64,000 nt of DNA from Hymenopellis radicata (taxonomy: Eukaryota > Basidiomycota > Agaricomycetes > Agaricales > Physalacriaceae): NCBI GenBank assembly GCA_015501595.1, contig JADNRX010000151.1, forward strand, positions 1 through 64,000, in the 5' to 3' direction. The translations under genes and the position numbers were made by a program. Shown piece after piece: positions 34,854 through 47,139 of this stretch. Under the pieces are notes generated by a model. The model was given only the letters and a program-made list of their open reading frames with translations. It was not told where the DNA came from and made no database searches. Positions within the stretch are counted from its first letter, which is position 1, and each line of letters starts with the position of its first letter.

Positions 34854-36241
34854 ACAATGGCCGTCATTGTTGTAATTGTATTCATATTTTCAATGAGAGT
34901 GATTTGAGTCCAGTGACGACAGGACATATAGATATGTTTTGACCTGCATCTAGCGTGTAAAGAACACAGCAGGGCCCGTACTCGACCGTAACTACTGTAT
35001 ACTGCTACGTATACATAAGTATTTGACTCTAGATAGCATCGATTCTGAAACCATTGTCCTTCGTCTTGTTTTACTCTGCTACCCACTACGCAGTATTTGA
35101 TCTGGGGCTACGGTTACTTAGTATTCAGGCCTCCAAATGTGTGCAGATGTATGAAACTTGGAATCGTCCATCGAAAACGCGACTTGGCAGGTCTTTAATG
35201 CTAATTTTTTTAGAGTTCTTTAAATACAGATAAAAGAAGTAGCTACCTTGGCTCTTGCATGAGTCGAAGGTTCATACAATTCCGAATGAAATCACGCGAG
35301 TCGGAAGTTGATTGCCTAAATAGGATCAAGCCAATCGGGAGGTCCGGGTTCAGTCGCGCCCTATTTTCTTCTCTACCACCATCAATGTCTATCTCGACGC
35401 CGCTCCCGCCATCGTCGCTGGGCAGGACGTACTCAACCATCATCGACGTTATGAACAGTGTCAACTGGTTGACAGCCAGTCGACTATCGTCATTCTTGCC
35501 AATCATTGGGTGGGACATGCCCTAAACTTGAGGGTACGCTTGCTGTCGTGCTATCCCTGCTGTGCCCTGAACGTACGCTTAGCTGCACGCTGCGACGATG
35601 CTCCGACGCCATTAGTCGCACAAGGATGGATCCGCTTGCTCTGGCGCGCGCTTCAGGATCCCCATATGCGGCCCGTGGAGATATCCTGGCTATTGCACAA
35701 TCGATTCCGCACTTCGAGGTGTGTCGTACGCCGCATTCCACTCTCAGTGCTCAAACTGGCCGCAGCGTTTCGATGCTACGACGACTAAGGACGTACATGT
35801 CGTCGCGCTATGCCCCACTGGTCAGGGAGATGACCGGTTTATCTTAAGATAAGGTCGGGTGCGATCGTTTTTGAGATGAGATAAGACAAGATCAAGATTA
35901 ACTTGAGATAAAGTCAGGCAACTGAAGCCAAGCTTGTATTATCTTGTTCTTAGGTTGTCACACCGGCGGTCTATAACACAGATACATTACAAGATGTACA
36001 GTACTAGAACAAGACGGAAACAAGATGTAAGATACAGTAATGAGATAAAAGTTCGACCCGGCGTCTTGAATTGCCGAGAACAAGACGCCCGCTAGCAAAT
36101 GAGATAAGATGCAACTTCGACCCGCCGTCTTGAATTGCTGAAAACAAGACGCCCGCTAGCACATCTTATTTGGACCTATAAACAGGATCAGTACACGCGG
36201 GCCAATACGACAAGACAAGATATAATACTTACAAGTTTCAA
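34854..36241. repeat. Inverted F-box-unit block and 3' terminal region of KDZ element 1
   Basis: 35,255-35,800 is the reverse complement of the block at 30,490-31,010. From about 35,845 the sequence changes to AGATAAGA-rich DNA (TTATCTTAAGATAAGG at 35,839-35,854), probably the terminal region of the first KDZ transposon. I found no matching inverted end within the window. No gene supported. Confidence 0.5.
36041..36163 (+). repeat. Tandem direct repeat, about 60 bp x 2
   Basis: Two adjacent copies, each beginning ATGAGATAA and containing CTTCGACCC/GTTCGACCC then GTCTTGAATTG and ACAAGACGCCCGCTAGCA. The location next to the 3' end of the first KDZ gene suggests a subterminal repeat of that transposon. 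Confidence 0.65.
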
Positions 36242-39200
36242 TCAATCCGATTTCACCACCATGGGCGACTTTCCCAACCGGACATCCTTTAGATGTGTAT
36301 AGAGTTCCTTTGCAGTGCGGAAGTGCATGATATGGCCATAGCCCGCCACACGCATGCGCCGTTCGGTCCGTTGGATCATGCTGTTGAACAACGCGATTCT
36401 CTCCCGACCGTACGCAATCTTGCCTTTCGTGGCTAAGTCGTCGGTTCCGTCCTTGGCAATAGCGTCCGTCCTAGCAGTCCAGGCACGTCTGTCCTCCTCG
36501 TAGCTCCGTAGTGATCGCAGAAACTTGGCCTGCTTCGTTTCGTGGTCCTCTTGCCAGCGATCCATCTCAGCCTCGGTCCTATACCACTGGACTTTGTCCC
36601 CTACATATCCGGTCAGCTCGCCTAACAATGACATAGGTCTTTTCTTTCATACCTTCCAACTTCCACTCTAACAAATCTGCTGCTTCCATGTTCCCTCTCT
36701 CCGCCAGGTCATAGATCCACCCCTCGTGCCCCTTACTCGCCTTCTCATTCTCACCATCCACGTCGTCAATCTTGAGTTTCGATGTAGACGCCTTGGGCGT
36801 GTTCGCCGCCGCCTTCTTCGCCGCCGCCTTCTTCGCCGCCGCCTTCTTCGCCGGCGCCTTCTTGACCTTTGCTCTCTCCGGTCGATCTTTGAGTTTAGGT
36901 CGTTTCACGGGCCCTGTGGGTTCTGTAGAACTCGTCAGCACACTAAGTAACAAGTCATCCCCGAGATGTATACCTTCATCATCTGATGAATCCTCATCTT
37001 CGGAGCCTTCATGCGGGCGCCGCGTAACGGGTAAGTTACGCTTCCGTTTCTCGCGACCACGGGCTTCTGTTCGCACACCAATCGTTAGTGCTGAGTAAAA
37101 TCGGATTGTCAAGTACGTACCAGTGGGATCCTCTTCGATAGACTCGAGGCGCTTTTCGCGAGTAGAGCGCTCAGCGAATCCTTTGCCCATTGCCGCCAAT
37201 GCATATCCACGATTCCAAAGAAACGCATTGCCGCTGCGAACTCGGGAGTCCCCAGGAACGCGGGAATCATCGACCGACTTCGCCACATAGGTGTCCTCCT
37301 TCGTCATGTGAGGCAGACCCTTGAGTGCTGTGGCATCCAATGCACCCAGTCGAATCAACGCCTCTCGATGAGAGTTAAAGTCCGAGATGCACAAGTTACG
37401 CTGGTGCTTCATGCGGCGAATTTTATTCAGCGCGGCTTTCTCTGCCCTCGTCCGATCGACGTTCTTGACCTTATCCGCGCCAACAGCTCTCAGAGCTTCC
37501 GCCATTAGGAGGACAGAACGTAAGGCATCGAATGCCATACCCTCCCGCATCTGCACCTCTATCTCCACAAGATGTTGGAAGCGTTCCCGGTCCATCGGCT
37601 TCATCGTCGAGGGCAAGCAGAGAGCCCAGTCCTCGCACTGTCCAGTCGGCACATACTTGTAAGCGCCTTTGTCGCGTCTCGTCTTCGGTGTGGAGAATAG
37701 ATCCTTGGCCGGCTGAATTTTGTTGCCGAAGATCTTCTTGCGGGACTTCAACCAAGGTCCGAATTCCATTCGAAGGGCTTCACGCTGGCTAGAGATCGTT
37801 ATTTCATCCGTTTGAGATGGGTATTTCTTGTTCTTCATTATCAGCATGCGTAGATGTCGTCTGAGGAATGCCAAGTAGTCAGGCACTGATTGTCTTCGGG
37901 GAAAGACCACTCACGCTCGTGTTTCAAGCACCATGCCGTCCTTCATGAAGACATACACGTCGGAGGAGGATTGCCCCCCCAGAGATGACAACTTGATGGG
38001 GTTGTCGAGAAGTTCTTCCATAACCGAGTCGAGCGAGGGAACTGGGCAATATTCAGTCAGCACCGTCCCTAAGGCCGCCAGTTACTTGAGACATTCACCT
38101 TGCGCTTGACGATGCTTGTAAACACTCTCCACCTGGCGTGTCTTACCCTTGTTCCGAGTAATCTTTGTCTTTCTGTCCGCGAAGCCCCACTTCGTCGCTT
38201 CCTCGGGGTGCTTCGCCGTCTCTGCTTCGTGTTCTTGTCGAAAGTGAAGATGTTGCATCCGCGCATACTTCGTATCTTTGAAGAGTTGATTTGCTGTAAT
38301 ATCTCATTAAGGTCGGATCTCGATGCTCCTAGGAAACACTTACGCATATTTATGTACTTCTTCCAGCACCAGTCCATGGCGACATAGAAGTACGTCTCGT
38401 GGCCGTGATGTATATTCATGTGGAAAATTTGAGGCGCGTATTTGTTGATCCAAGCCCAGAAGTGTTCCGATGTCTCGCCGTGGAAATGCCCAACACCCTC
38501 CTTATAGAACGGGCCGTATATATACTTGCAATCATCTACGTGCGCGTAGACATGGAGTGCTCCGATGGTCTCAACCTCGGAGACGACGTGCTCCCACATG
38601 TCGACGAGGTCGTCGTGCTGAAAGCGATAGTCGACATGAACACAGTACGAGCAGTTGCAGTCGTAGCAGTGGACGATGTGGGGACGCGGATCCTCTGGCT
38701 TACTCGTCTTTAAGCCTGAACGTCGCAAGCCTTGCGCATGAACCCAATCCGTCGTTCCAAAACTGTCAACAGCCTTTAGTTTTCAGACGATTGTAACGAG
38801 TGAAGACCACTTACTCTTCTCCCAAAGCAAAGTCAGCCGTGGCCTTGATGAAGACATGGCTGCATTGACACTGCGCCACGCCAGTGTAAACGCAGTCAAT
38901 ATTCCGTTTGTGTTGGGAGTTCACGGCTTTATGGTTGTTACAAGGCACTTTCTAACAAATAGTCATATAGTGTCTTGCACCGCTTTATCGCTAGCACATA
39001 CCTCGTCTGCGTTACCTTCATCGTCCTCGATATCCTTCTTGCGTTTGCGTGGCTTGCCTGTCGCAGGCTTCGGAGGAGGGCGGTGTAACACGGTACTCTT
39101 GTACTTCGCAAACTCGTCCGGTAGCGGCTGCAAGCCTTTATCCCCGATCAAGTTGATGTCTTCGGGGTCGTTCATAGGACTTTCCGTCATGCAGATCTTG

Positions 39201-41464
39201 AAGTTACCGTCCTCCGTCAGCTGTAAGGAGTTAAGATGCCTATAATGAGAACACAAGTCAGAGATATACCAGAGGGAGAATAACAAACATCGACTCACTT
39301 GAATTCTTCGGGGATTGTCTCCCAGTCCGGCTCAAGATTGAAACCTGGCTCCGGGCAAGCCTGACAGAGCACCAGAAGATGATCCTTTTGGCGGGACGGA
39401 ATCTCCAAGTGAATGTCATGCAGCTTCCCCGATCGGCGTTCCTTCTTCATATATCGCCACACGCGTAGAACGCGTCGCAGTTGTTTCGACGTGTCCTGTA
39501 AGATATTCAGCATCCGTTCTGAACCGAAAAACAAAACTTGAACTCACCGATTCCGCCCATGGATACTTGTTGTTCGTTACTCTCTGTAACCAAGCCGCGA
39601 GAGCATCCTCACTTGCCGCCGCTTCCAAGTGCAGCAGCTCTAGCCTTCGCAACTGCTCGAAAGCGAAAGCCATGCGAGGCTGCAGCGTTGAGGAGGGGAA
39701 CAGGCGACTTCTCATCAGTTGTGAGTAGAGACCTCAACGAGTCCGACGCGAGTCAGACTCGCGACTCGTGACGCGAGTACTCACGCAAAAAGAAGTCCAG
39801 TTCAGACTCGCGTCGGACTCGACTCGCGATGACTCGTGAGTCATCGCGAGTCCACTCGCGAGTACTCACCATGAGTCCGAGTCATCTCGGATACTCACGA
39901 GTACTCGCGAGTCCATACGCCCCCAAGTATTCATGCGCAGCGAGCATCCCCGGGCAATGGCACGGGGACAGTCAGCTGGGCATGAGGATGGGGTGGGGGT
40001 AATGATAAGAGAGTGGGGAAGATGATGGAAGGGTGAGGGAAGTGGTGATGGGGAGTAGTAGTGGTGGTGGCGGCGCCGGCGCGTCCTCTCACATCGTCCG
40101 GCTCCTCACCTCCTCCTCATCATGTCACATCCTCCTCCTCCTCATTGCCGTCCACCTCCTTCTACTCATTTCCATCGTGTCATCGCCGCCATCATCGTAT
40201 GCTGCCCACTTGCTGGGGCTTACACGTCGCAGCTACGTCTCTATGGAGACGACTTAAAGTCGTCTCCATTTAGATGGACGCCGACTTAGAGTCGAGCGCC
40301 GGTGTCATCGTCGCCGACTTGTAGTCGAGCGACAACTGTCCGTAAGTCGTCCTGATCCGAGATCGTCCTCAAGATCTGCTACTGGCGCAGAGCCAGCAGC
40401 AGCAGGCCCGGCACAGAGCCGGGTCCCAAATCCACACCCCACAGGCTGCCTGACAATCGTCAGAGCAGCGGAAGCAACAATCGTCACTCCCTGGGTGGTG
40501 GTGGTCATCGTGGTGGTGGTCTGGAAGAAAGAGATGCCACTCGATCAGACGCTGACGCGTCGCTTCGGGACTCGGCCCGGATCGCCGGATCGGGCAGGAT
40601 AATCGTGCACGTCTCGTTCTCGAGACGTTGTGGACCATTTGCTCTGCAAAAAATTCGTAAATTTAGTTTAAATATAGATCTAAATATTTGCGAGTCATCG
40701 TGTGATGACTCGCGGTCTGAAAATCAATACTCAGACTCGTGCTCGGACTCGCGAGTATGTGACTCGCGAGTCACACGAGTGCGAATGCCGACGTGCCCGA
40801 AGCGAGTCGAGTCACCAGATGACTCGGTGACTCGGTGACTCGTTGAGGTCTCTAGTTGTGAGACTTTATCAACGTCACTGTCCCCGTTACATCCACAGAA
40901 GCAAACGCGAGTGTCGTGAAGGCCGTTCTCCAGTGCAAGGATGAACTGGACGGGATCGCGGGGACGAGGGCACGCACCCCCTGCGTGACCGAGCTGGGGA
41001 TAGAAACCGAGGGTGTGTATGTCCGTCGCCTCGAAGTGTCCATCAGGCTGCCAGACCTGTACCCAGTGGAACCAAAGAGCGTCTCGGTGGTCACGGAGAA
41101 AGCAGTCGGTGCACCGAGCTGCATAACGGTGGCATTCATGGCAGCCGGCGATTCGTAGCTTCCCGTTGCCACAAGCGCACAAGGTATTCACCCCAGCGTC
41201 GTAGTCGTGTTCCCAAAGGAGGTTGTGTAACTTCGGCATTATTTCCTTGAAGCGGTCTAGCGCTGTTCGTGTCTGTTAAATCATCATCAAGGACGACTCC
41301 ACTGATATTAAGAGGTTACACACCTGAGTCTTGGGGTCTTCTTTCTTCTCATCCGCCCGACTATTCCCAGCACCCGACAAAGGACTCTCGTCCTCGAAGT
41401 AAGCCAACAGATCCTCGACGTCATCCTCGTCCTCTGGATTGAAAGTACGAAACTTGGGTGGCTC
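36242..41464 (-). CDS. KDZ-class transposase 1, main part (interrupted twice by other transposons)
   Basis: Multi-exon gene of a Kyakuja-Dileera-Zisupton-type DNA transposon. In order: an acidic exon (VEDLLAYFEDE); the Cys/His cluster typical of fungal KDZ proteins (LCACGNGKLRIAGCHECHRY, then CTDCFLRDH); the spacer LMRSRLFPSSTLQPRMAFAF, split by a hAT insert at 39726-40854; HCYDCNCSYCVHVDYRF and AHVDDCKYIYGPFY; and GHFHGETSEHFWAWINKY, which holds the likely catalytic Glu. The C-terminal half is basic and ends in a histone-H1-like AKKAAAKKAAAKKAAA run (36,811-36,866). The first exon is stranded at 60093-60278 because an 18.6-kb second KDZ element landed here. In its present state the gene cannot make a complete protein. 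Confidence 0.75.
39726..40854. mobile_element. Non-autonomous hAT element 1 (1,129 bp)
   Basis: Perfect 18-bp terminal inverted repeats (TAGAGACCTCAACGAGTC at the left, its reverse complement at the right) flanked by the 8-bp duplication GTTGTGAG (39718-39725 and 40855-40862). The 8-bp duplication and TAGAG end are hAT features. The subterminal 200 bp on each side are packed with ACTCGCGAGT-type words. No transposase frame lies inside. It contains a 27-bp palindrome at 40243-40269. Confidence 0.9.
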
Positions 41465-41471
41465 GTAAACG

Positions 41472-41582
41472 CACCCTTTAATTCCCTTGTTTGCCTAACC
41501 TATAGTCCGAGGACAACACTCTGTTTGCCTAATAGTCAGCCCAACGACTACTAGTCGCCCTACACATATTTGGCAAATATGT
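41472..41582 (+). repeat. Left terminal inverted repeat of the large KDZ element
   Basis: Begins CACCCTTTAATTCCC and is colinear, with mismatches, with the reverse complement of 59,983-60,092. The best-kept words are given under the element. Confidence 0.75.
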
Positions 41583-41666
41583 TCTTCTTTGGCAAATAAA
41601 AATTCAAATACTTAGGACTCAAGCACAACGGAACACTGTAAAAGAGATACTCAAGAGTGTTCGTAG

Positions 41667-41743
41667 AAGCATAGCAGGATTCGAACCTGCAGCATTCAGC
41701 ATGCTTTACTTCAGAGCATTATGCCGCTGAACCACAGATGCTT
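41667..41743 (-). tRNA. tRNA-like sequence 1, probably a pseudo-tRNA or SINE-like unit
   Basis: On the minus strand, a 6-bp acceptor-like stem (AAGCAT/ATGCTT) encloses a perfect box A (TGGTTCAGCGG) and a perfect box B (GGTTCGAATCC) with a 5-bp T stem (GCAGG/CCTGC). The anticodon loop would be nine bases (CTGAAGTAA) and the D stem does not pair well, so a working tRNA is doubtful. Confidence 0.45.
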
Positions 41744-41819
41744 GGCTGACCTCAACCCAGCAGCGTCATAGTACCTCGTTACCACGAGGTAGTGGCAAAA
41801 GTTGTCCCACACTAGCCAT

Positions 41820-41895
41820 AAGCACACCCGTAGTCGAACCCGCGACCTCAGGTTAACTTGGTAGCGCACACTCGACCACTGAACCACAGGTGCTT
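41820..41895 (-). tRNA. tRNA-like sequence 2, related to sequence 1
   Basis: Minus strand. Acceptor-like ends AAGCAC/GTGCTT, perfect box A TGGTTCAGTGG and near-consensus box B GGTTCGACTAC. The first 20 bases match tRNA-like sequence 1 almost exactly (AAGCACCTGTGGTTCAGTGG against AAGCATCTGTGGTTCAGCGG), so the pair looks like a duplicated Pol III unit. The T stem is decayed. Confidence 0.4.
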
Positions 41896-42048
41896 GTACA
41901 TTGATGTGCCGGCACCTTGACTATACCTTCATCGTCACATTCACCTCAACTTCTGATACTCAGATATTCTTGTACTACTCTCCCGCAGTCTCAAAGAAAC
42001 AAATTTAAAAAAAACATATATAATTCAATAAATGTTTGCCCAATATTT

Positions 42049-45000
42049 CTACTCTGTATCTGCATCCGCGTCATCTTCATCTTCACTGTCACCCTGCTCT
42101 TCCGCCTCATTCGTTTCATTCCAGTCCTCCGCTTCGTCGACTTCAATCCCGCCAGCTTCCCATATCGCTCTGAAAGCGCCTACCAATGTGCGCTGTGTGG
42201 CGGCCTGCTGAGCTGCATATGCACGTATACCCTCCTTAATATCCGCACCAAGTTCCGTGTTCTCGCTCTCCCGGCGCGCATCCCACCAAATCGCTCTCTC
42301 CTCCAACGTCACTGGTATGCGTCGCATCTCTTCCTCTAGTACGTTCACCTCTTCGGTCCAGCGATTCGATCTGGCCCTGCTCTTCAACCATTCCATGTGG
42401 CAGCCTGACTCAGTTAATCAATTAGTGTACCTGAAGAATTACAATCTTACCTTCGACCACATCAATACCGTGGCCCGTCTCATTCGCCCAAATCCACGAC
42501 AACTCCGCCGCACCTTCACCCAACGGCATTAGCACATCAATATCAAAGCCACCCCCCGTCATGTTATTTACATCGGCCTGTCGCAGAGGTCGAAGCTCGA
42601 CGGACCAAGCACCACCCGGATCCAAGCGCTCGAGGGCCCGGCGACAATGCCTATACTTGTCCGCGTTAAAATCCCGTCGAGCCTCAATGGTTTTGATAGA
42701 GCTTTGCGACCGTGTCAGGACAGCTTGGCCATCTGTCTCGTCGCGTCGAAAGGCTGCGTAGGTCCGCAGCCCACGCTCACAGTCCCGCATAGCATGGAGC
42801 GCATCGTTGCATTGCGTTATACGGAGTTCCTTCTCCTTCGCCGGGAAACCTGGTGAACAAACCGTCTGTCGTACGTTCGCGTCAAAATCCGAAGGCATCC
42901 ACAACTTCTGGTCCTCGACATCAATTGGCACCCTACGGGCAACCGTTTCGGCCGCCAACCGAGCAGCCACCCCAGGCATATAAACGAGCTGACTGCTTCG
43001 GAACAATCGGATTTGCCTGGACAGTGCTTCGCGCTTCCTTTGTATATCGCTGGCTTGACCTTGGGTGAGTGTCCCTTCGCCGTCTGTTAGAAGTCGCAAT
43101 TTTTGCCTAGGATGACCGTCACTTGCACAGTTTCAACAACGCGTTAAGAAGGATGTGACGTACTGCTGCTGCTCGATCGAGAAACCCAATGCCAGACATC
43201 CAGTCGGCAAAGTATCGTGCAACCGCGGTGCACCCTGTTCAATGGCCAGACGCTCTGCCTCTCGCATTCGATAGCGTGCCTGGCCCTCCGTCTCATCTAT
43301 GAGATAGTTAGCAGTCGAAAGATAGCGCGAAGTGTTACCTACGTTTTACGACCTGCGCATATGGATTCTCAATCTCTGCGTGATGCCTCTCGCGCTCCCA
43401 CGCCTCAATTCCTTCCGTCCAACGAGAAACAGTGTCGGCGGGTAGATGATTGGTGAAATCCTCATGCAAGCCGACTTGCTTTAGACTCTGCTTGCGAGCT
43501 TTTACCAGCCGCTTCAAGGTGATCATTCCTGTACTCCGCAATCAGCTACGCAATTCCCTCAAGTAGAGGATACGGCACTTGCCCAAATTGATTAGTTTGC
43601 ACCAGTTATGAAATTGAAACTGGTCATCCAGCGTATCCGCTCGCGATCCAGGTCCCATTTCCTTGATGCTAGCGGCGCACATTCGGACGAATGCCCAAAC
43701 TCGCTCGATGGCTTCCCCATCAGTTCGTCCCATTCCAGGCTGAATTCCCATGGCGTACTCGACTTGACATTCAATTTGATGACAGGGAGCATGCGCTTTC
43801 GGAATCGCGGGCATCGTCTCCATGGTTTGCGGTAGCTGTAGTTCCTCGGGCAGAGTCTCCATGCGCGTCAGGAAATTCTTGATCCATTGACACGCTATGT
43901 CATACGAAAAGCAGACCTCTTTTAGCTCGTGGTCGTCACGCAGGGCTGTGCACGCCACGAAATCACTATTGCAAAACCTGATAGGCGTTCTTCAACGTTA
44001 CGTAGATGTATAACGCAAAAAATCATACCGTTCGCCCTTCTGCAAATTTCCCACGGACTGTGGAGACACCATTTCATGGCGCGAACACATGGCGGCGACC
44101 ACGCCAGTGCAGCGTAGCCCCGTGTTATTCTTCGAATCGGCGTGGGCAATGGCCCTGAACCCGCTGCAAGTATTCATCTAGATGACACCCTCAACCCAAG
44201 CCTAGAGTCGCTGACAGCCATTGACTTACATCTTTCTGGCTCGCATTCTTCAATACGTGCAACCCGTAATCGCCTGCATCATCCAACATGAAGCCCGCGC
44301 CCGGATGTAGTGAAGGATCCGTTGCTTGATTGGATCGATGTAAATTGGTGAGGCGGAAACAGGCATCCAAAGAAATCGTCTTGCGGTAGATATACCTTAG
44401 GCCCATCAGTTAATCACTTCTCGTTCCATCAATGAATGTATAACTCACTGATTAACACGCTCTTTCCAGTCTGGCGGCAGATTCACGGACGGAATAGGAC
44501 AAGCTGGACATCTCAGGACGAGCTCCCCTGGCTCGAAATGACTGGCACCGTCCCTTTCACTGCCTTTGCCGCCACGCATCATGAACAGAAGATGTCGATA
44601 CTGACGAATCATGCGTAGGAACGGTTGATATCGCTTCTATAACCTCATTAGCATCAAGTAAAACGCGTAAAACTTGGCTACCTTGGGGACTTTGATTCCC
44701 AATGCATCGGTTAGATAAATCATCGACTTATAGAAGGCATACGCCGACAGTTTCCCATTCAAGGTCAGAGCGTGGAATAGATCAAGAGCGTCCAGAGTTG
44801 CGCATGTAGCCGGCAGACGTACAGTCGCCGGATACCAACCAAACCGTAGCAATTGCTGCCGTCGCGGTACAGACTGTAAACAGTTGCAATACCGAACCGA
44901 CACGTCGTGAATGCCATTCGAATGGATGATGACTAGGCGCTCAGTCGTTCGCGGCATAAAACATTTCGAACCGTCCTCGTGGCCTAAATACACTCGCAGG

Positions 45001-45769
45001 CCCAGCCGCTGCAAGGGTATACGAACAAATTTCTCGCCATCCCATTTCTTCCACGGCAAATTTCAAAAATACATCCAGCAAAAGGGCGAGAAGCGTACCT
45101 GTATAATATGGAGGGGTTTCGTAGCATGTTCCGAAAGACAGCACGCCTTGCAAATGAGGCGGCTGGGAGCACATTTCCGACAGCGATACAGATCACTCTC
45201 GGGCTGCTTGCAGCCCGCACAAGCATCCGGAGGACAATTCCCCCGCCCCTTCAGCCTCAGCAGTTCGTACAGAAACTCCTGGGCGAAGTTATACGTTCCT
45301 CCGCGCCCTGCCCAAACATCCATGGCACGTCGCTAACGATATCATTGGTGCCAGTCAACAAAGAGGACTGAATCATACTCACTCGCCCAGGACGTCTCGT
45401 TGTCGGGAAAGCGTGTTTCGGCTTCTCTGGCTCCTTGGCAATCTCAGCGTCGCTGTCGCTGTCCACCCAATCAAGCACGACATCTGGCGCCGGTTCTTCT
45501 CCATCGCTCGATTCCTCTATGACCGTCCAAGTCTCCCTGTACTTCGTGTTCACCTGGCTGCTAAAACTAGGCCCAGCCTCCATGACCAGGTCACCCCATT
45601 CGTTCCGCTCATACTGAAGCGTCTCAATGGGCGCCGGATCGTCGTCGCTAGGTGTTCCGGGCGCTCTCGAGTAGCGAGGCCTTCGGCGTCCATGTTGTCC
45701 ATAGGGCTTTGCTGGTTGAATATTCCTACGGCGGCGCAAACCATTTTGAAAAGATTTGGGGTTGAACAT
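42049..45769 (-). CDS. KDZ-class transposase 2 (CxC2 cysteine cluster, apparently intact)
   Basis: Presumed transposase of the surrounding 18.6-kb element. It starts near 45769 (MFNPKSFQNGLRRRRNIQPA). After an acidic N-terminal exon comes the CxC2-type zinc cluster CAGCKQPESDLYRCRKC, then LICKACCLSEH, next QRLGLRVYLGH and LRFGWYPATVRLPA. The catalytic region has SLDACFRL (first Asp), FSYDIACQWIKNF (second Asp) and GRTDGEAIERVW (Glu), followed by EMGPGSRADTLDDQF and a coiled C-terminus. The acidic tail ends EDEDDADADTE at 42049. Exons join in phase wherever I checked (for example CGA|GTGAGT..GTTAG|CGA near 45,390), and I see no disabling change. About 1,000 residues. Confidence 0.85.
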
Positions 45770-45921
45770 TGACCGGTCTCCAAAAGCGACAACCGGTGTA
45801 CAAAAGCTCCAAACCGATGACCGAGGGGAGATGCGGATATTACGTTGTGGCGTCGAGGAAGCGTATAAAAGGACGGTGATGGGTAGACGTCCACTTCCAG
45901 TCTTTAACGGCGACCACCACC

Positions 45922-46639
45922 ATGTCCTTGATGTCGACACCCCGCACCTGGATGAAGCACCTAACGCCTGCTGAACGTGACGCAGAACTAGCCTATCGGC
46001 GGTCTGTCCTGAGGCTTCCGTGAGTCTTCATTCTTTGCCGTTAGACTGGCGTTCTAACTTACCTCCAGTCTCGATACACCGCGTCAAGATCACCCATACC
46101 CGGAATTCTTTACCACTGGTGTTTACATGATATGGCACCAGTTTACCATGGCGGAGGAGGAGTACATCAACGCCTCGTTTCCCGACTTTGAGTTCTATGT
46201 TCGGAAGGCGCGCGCGGGCAAATGGCTGACTCTGTTCCTTCGGACCTTCCTCGCTCGCTTCCCAGAGCCTGACGGGACATCCGCGGTCAAAGGACTGGAG
46301 CGTAGGAAGGTTAGTTCATCACACAAATTGTTGTGATCCTCAATCTTACCTGACACTGTACAGACCATCGTCAAGATCTTTATTAACGCGTTAGCCGCGT
46401 CGTGGTCCACCGAGGAAGGCCGACCGCAGTTGAAGGATGGGCGCCTAGATGTTATGACAGTGCGCCTCGACATCCTTCATGAGTATGTCGATGATTTCGA
46501 GTTCTTTTTTCCCGTCATGAAGGAGAGTGGGCAGGCGAGAGACGTGATTAAAGACGCCGTAGTTGCTCCGGGGGCGGCCAAAGTAAAGTGTCAGGCCAAG
46601 AGCATGATGGAGGACTCTGTGCCGGCGGGTGTAGTGTAA
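45922..46639 (+). CDS. Cargo protein 1 of the KDZ element, unknown
   Basis: Three exons (45922-46019, 46069-46309, 46364-46639), all junctions in phase with GTGAGT..CTCCAG and GTTAGT..TACAG, giving 204 residues. It starts MSLMSTPRTWMKHLTPAERD. The middle reads as helical and charged (YINASFPDFEFYVRKARAGK, LTLFLRTFLARFPEP) and the end is Lys/Val-rich. No known domain. It is divergent from the transposase, with 152 bp between starts, so the two probably share a promoter. It may be a mobility helper, but nothing in the sequence proves that. Confidence 0.65.
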
Positions 46640-47139
46640 TCTGACATGCATACGGTGTAGGCAGATGGGGGTAGGACGAAAGTGCTTGTGGCTGTGCCAA
46701 GGGTCTGACATGTGCGACATCTTACATCCGAATCCATCGACATTGTGTACAGCGGAACCTCTTGCCCCACGGGTTCGTATCTTAGACGTTCGAACAATAA
46801 CAATTCGCAAGAAGATTCTCATATAACGCCGTACAGTTGAACAAAACAGTAACCGAAGCACTAATGGTAAGCCGGACTCGTAAACGTAGCAATAAGGTCG
46901 TAAACAATAACTAAGTGGTCGTCACGTCGTAAGTAACAAGGGCTGCAGTCCAGGGAATATCGTCAGTATATAGAAAATTGCAGAGGAAAATGCGAAGTCC
47001 GTGTGCAGAAAATAAATAAGGTCACGACGACCTATGCAATAAGAAAGACAAAGAAACACCACGCAAACCAGAAACACCACGCAAACCACATTCATCGCAC
47101 ACAAACTCATATCATCGATGGACTCCCCAGCTCCCCGAT
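46640..47139. other. Intergenic region between convergent cargo genes
   Basis: No gene supported. It holds the 3' ends of the flanking convergent genes. Confidence 0.35.

Noticed and set aside
39780..39915. A CRISPR-like array of ACTCGCGAGT repeats
   Set aside because: Spacing is irregular, the words are palindromic and they recur at both ends of a hAT element, as subterminal binding sites do.
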